From Spartinivicinus marinus (lineage in GTDB: Bacteria; Pseudomonadota; Gammaproteobacteria; Pseudomonadales; Zooshikellaceae): 64,000 nucleotides of DNA. Numbering within the stretch: the first letter of the stretch is position 1; the number at the start of each line of letters is the position of its first letter. Location of the stretch: positions 3,058,501 to 3,122,500 of the forward strand of contig NZ_JAPJZK010000001.1 in assembly GCF_026309355.1 (NCBI RefSeq), in the 5' to 3' direction. Below are positions 63,096-64,000 of the stretch, in pieces. Below the pieces are notes generated by a model, which was not told the DNA's origin, did not search any database, and saw only the letters and a list, made by a program, of their open reading frames with translations. The position numbers and the translations under genes are program-made.

Positions 63096-64000
63096 TTAGT
63101 TCGTTATATTTGATGCTGGCTTAATAAAATGCCGCACTTGGAGTTGAAATCCATTACGCAGCCCCAGATATAAACTTTCTTGTGGCTCTAGGTCAGTCTG
63201 TTGGACCCAGCCATTTACCTCGTCTTCAGCAAAGCCCAACCACATATCACCACAGGCCTGTTGCACCCAGCTTTGATCATGGGCACATAAGTCGCTAATT
63301 AATAATGAGCCGCCTGGTATTAGTACTTCACTTGCTTTAATAAATAATTCAGTTGGAGAAGGTACATGATGCAACACCATATTCATCACAATACAGTTAG
63401 CTGTCAGTGGTGTAGCTAAAGCCTCGACAGCTTCTTGATGAATAAACTGAATATTATTTAATTGCTGCTCATCAGCAAACAATTTAGCTTTCTCTAGCAT
63501 TTCCTGAGAAATGTCAACAGCAATGACTTGCTTATATAAAGGAGATAATACGTTTAAAAACAGACCTTCTCCTGGCCCAATTTCAATTGCTGTACTGTTT
63601 TTGGGAATTGCCAGAGTAGTTAGGACTTCTTTAATACTGGCCGCGTAAATATCGTATTCTGCAATTAGCTCCTGCTGCTGGCGAAACTTATCAGCAAACT
63701 TTGCAAAGAACGCTCTAGCGGTTTCGGCTCGTTGTTGTTTAACTTGTTGGAGCCTTTCCTGTGTTGCTGCGCTTATCGGGAGTAAGTCAACAGTTTTATA
63801 CAAAGTTGTTAGTAACTGAGCAGTAGCTTGGTCTGGCTTTGGCCATTCTCGCCGATAAAAAATTGTGTTGCCTTCTCGCCGGGTTGTCACTAACCCAGCC
63901 TTTGCCATGATTTTTAAATGATGACTAAGGGCTGACTGCTTAATATCGAGAATTGCACACAACTCCAACACACCAAATGAGTCTGCTTTAAGCGCCCGTA
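63096..64000 (-). CDS. ArsR-type regulator fused to methyltransferase, N-terminus cut by window
   Basis: The reading frame stays open to the window end, so the first residues are missing. The visible N-terminal part is a winged helix of the ArsR kind (ELCAILDIKQSALSHHLKIM, split around QSALSHHLKIMAKAGLV). The C-terminal part is a class I SAM-dependent methyltransferase with motif I IEIGPGEGLFL and VVLHHVPSP-like NMVLHHVPSPTE. Genes of this fusion type are found directly upstream of metK in Pseudomonas and may respond to methyl-cycle state. Its target is unknown. Confidence 0.9.
   Translation of the reverse strand, partial: RALKADSFGVLELCAILDIKQSALSHHLKIMAKAGLVTTRREGNTIFYRREWPKPDQATAQLLTTLYKTVDLLPISAATQERLQQVKQQRAETARAFFAKFADKFRQQQELIAEYDIYAASIKEVLTTLAIPKNSTAIEIGPGEGLFLNVLSPLYKQVIAVDISQEMLEKAKLFADEQQLNNIQFIHQEAVEALATPLTANCIVMNMVLHHVPSPTELFIKASEVLIPGGSLLISDLCAHDQSWVQQACGDMWLGFAEDEVNGWVQQTDLEPQESLYLGLRNGFQLQVRHFIKPASNITN

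Overview
The window reads as a chromosome segment of a gammaproteobacterium with moderately low GC. Long stretches keep a Pseudomonas-like gene order: rpmG-rpmB-radC-coaBC-dut-algC-argB, pyrE/crc/rph, yicC-gmk-rpoZ-spoT-ridA, engB/cytochrome c4/dsbA/endonuclease-like gene/GGDEF gene. The combination of these blocks with accessory inserts would suit a marine Oceanospirillales-type genome. That placement is inferred from recognised proteins and synteny, not from a marker gene. No rRNA, tRNA or CRISPR array was recognised.

Layout. 1-16.9 kb is housekeeping: ribosomal proteins L33/L28, coenzyme A and dUTP metabolism, phosphomannomutase, arginine and pyrimidine synthesis, Crc, RNase PH, YicC, Gmk, omega subunit, SpoT and RidA. 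17.0-22.1 kb is an RNA-repair operon on the minus strand (Pnkp, Hen1 and a Pol-beta-type nucleotidyltransferase), with a candidate sigma-54 promoter in front. 22.5-27.4 kb holds EngB, cytochrome c4, an isolated type IV pilin, DsbA and an EEP-family protein, followed by a complete IS982-like element. 28.5-38.1 kb is a cell-surface cluster: a diguanylate cyclase abutting a LapB/LapC-type type I secretion pair, a LuxR-type regulator and a compact LapA-like adhesin with a predicted LapG cleavage motif. 38-42.3 kb is a loose mix (GIY-YIG protein, YbaY-like protein, TrpS, double cupin, small envelope proteins), including a 700-bp gap rich in terminators. 42.7-47.5 kb is the PrkA/YeaH/SpoVR stress operon. 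47.6-52.0 kb is branched-chain keto acid dehydrogenase plus a leucine-type dehydrogenase. 52.2-57.3 kb has PilZ, an Lrp-type regulator, DadA, alanine racemase and an aldehyde dehydrogenase. 57.5-59.5 kb has a DUF47 protein, a GNAT protein and a small RTX-like protein. 59.5 kb to the end is the methyl cycle (MetF, AhcY, MetK and a truncated ArsR/methyltransferase).

How the parts work together. Leucine-type dehydrogenase and the Bkd complex would convert branched-chain amino acids to acyl-CoA. DadA/Alr with the Lrp regulator handle alanine. MetK/AhcY/MetF recycle S-adenosylmethionine. The GGDEF enzyme, secretion system and adhesin point to c-di-GMP-controlled attachment. Pnkp/Hen1 points to repair of ribotoxin-cut RNA. 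A short MITE-like dispersed repeat, in at least five full or partial copies, sits against gene ends and is the main unexplained structural element.
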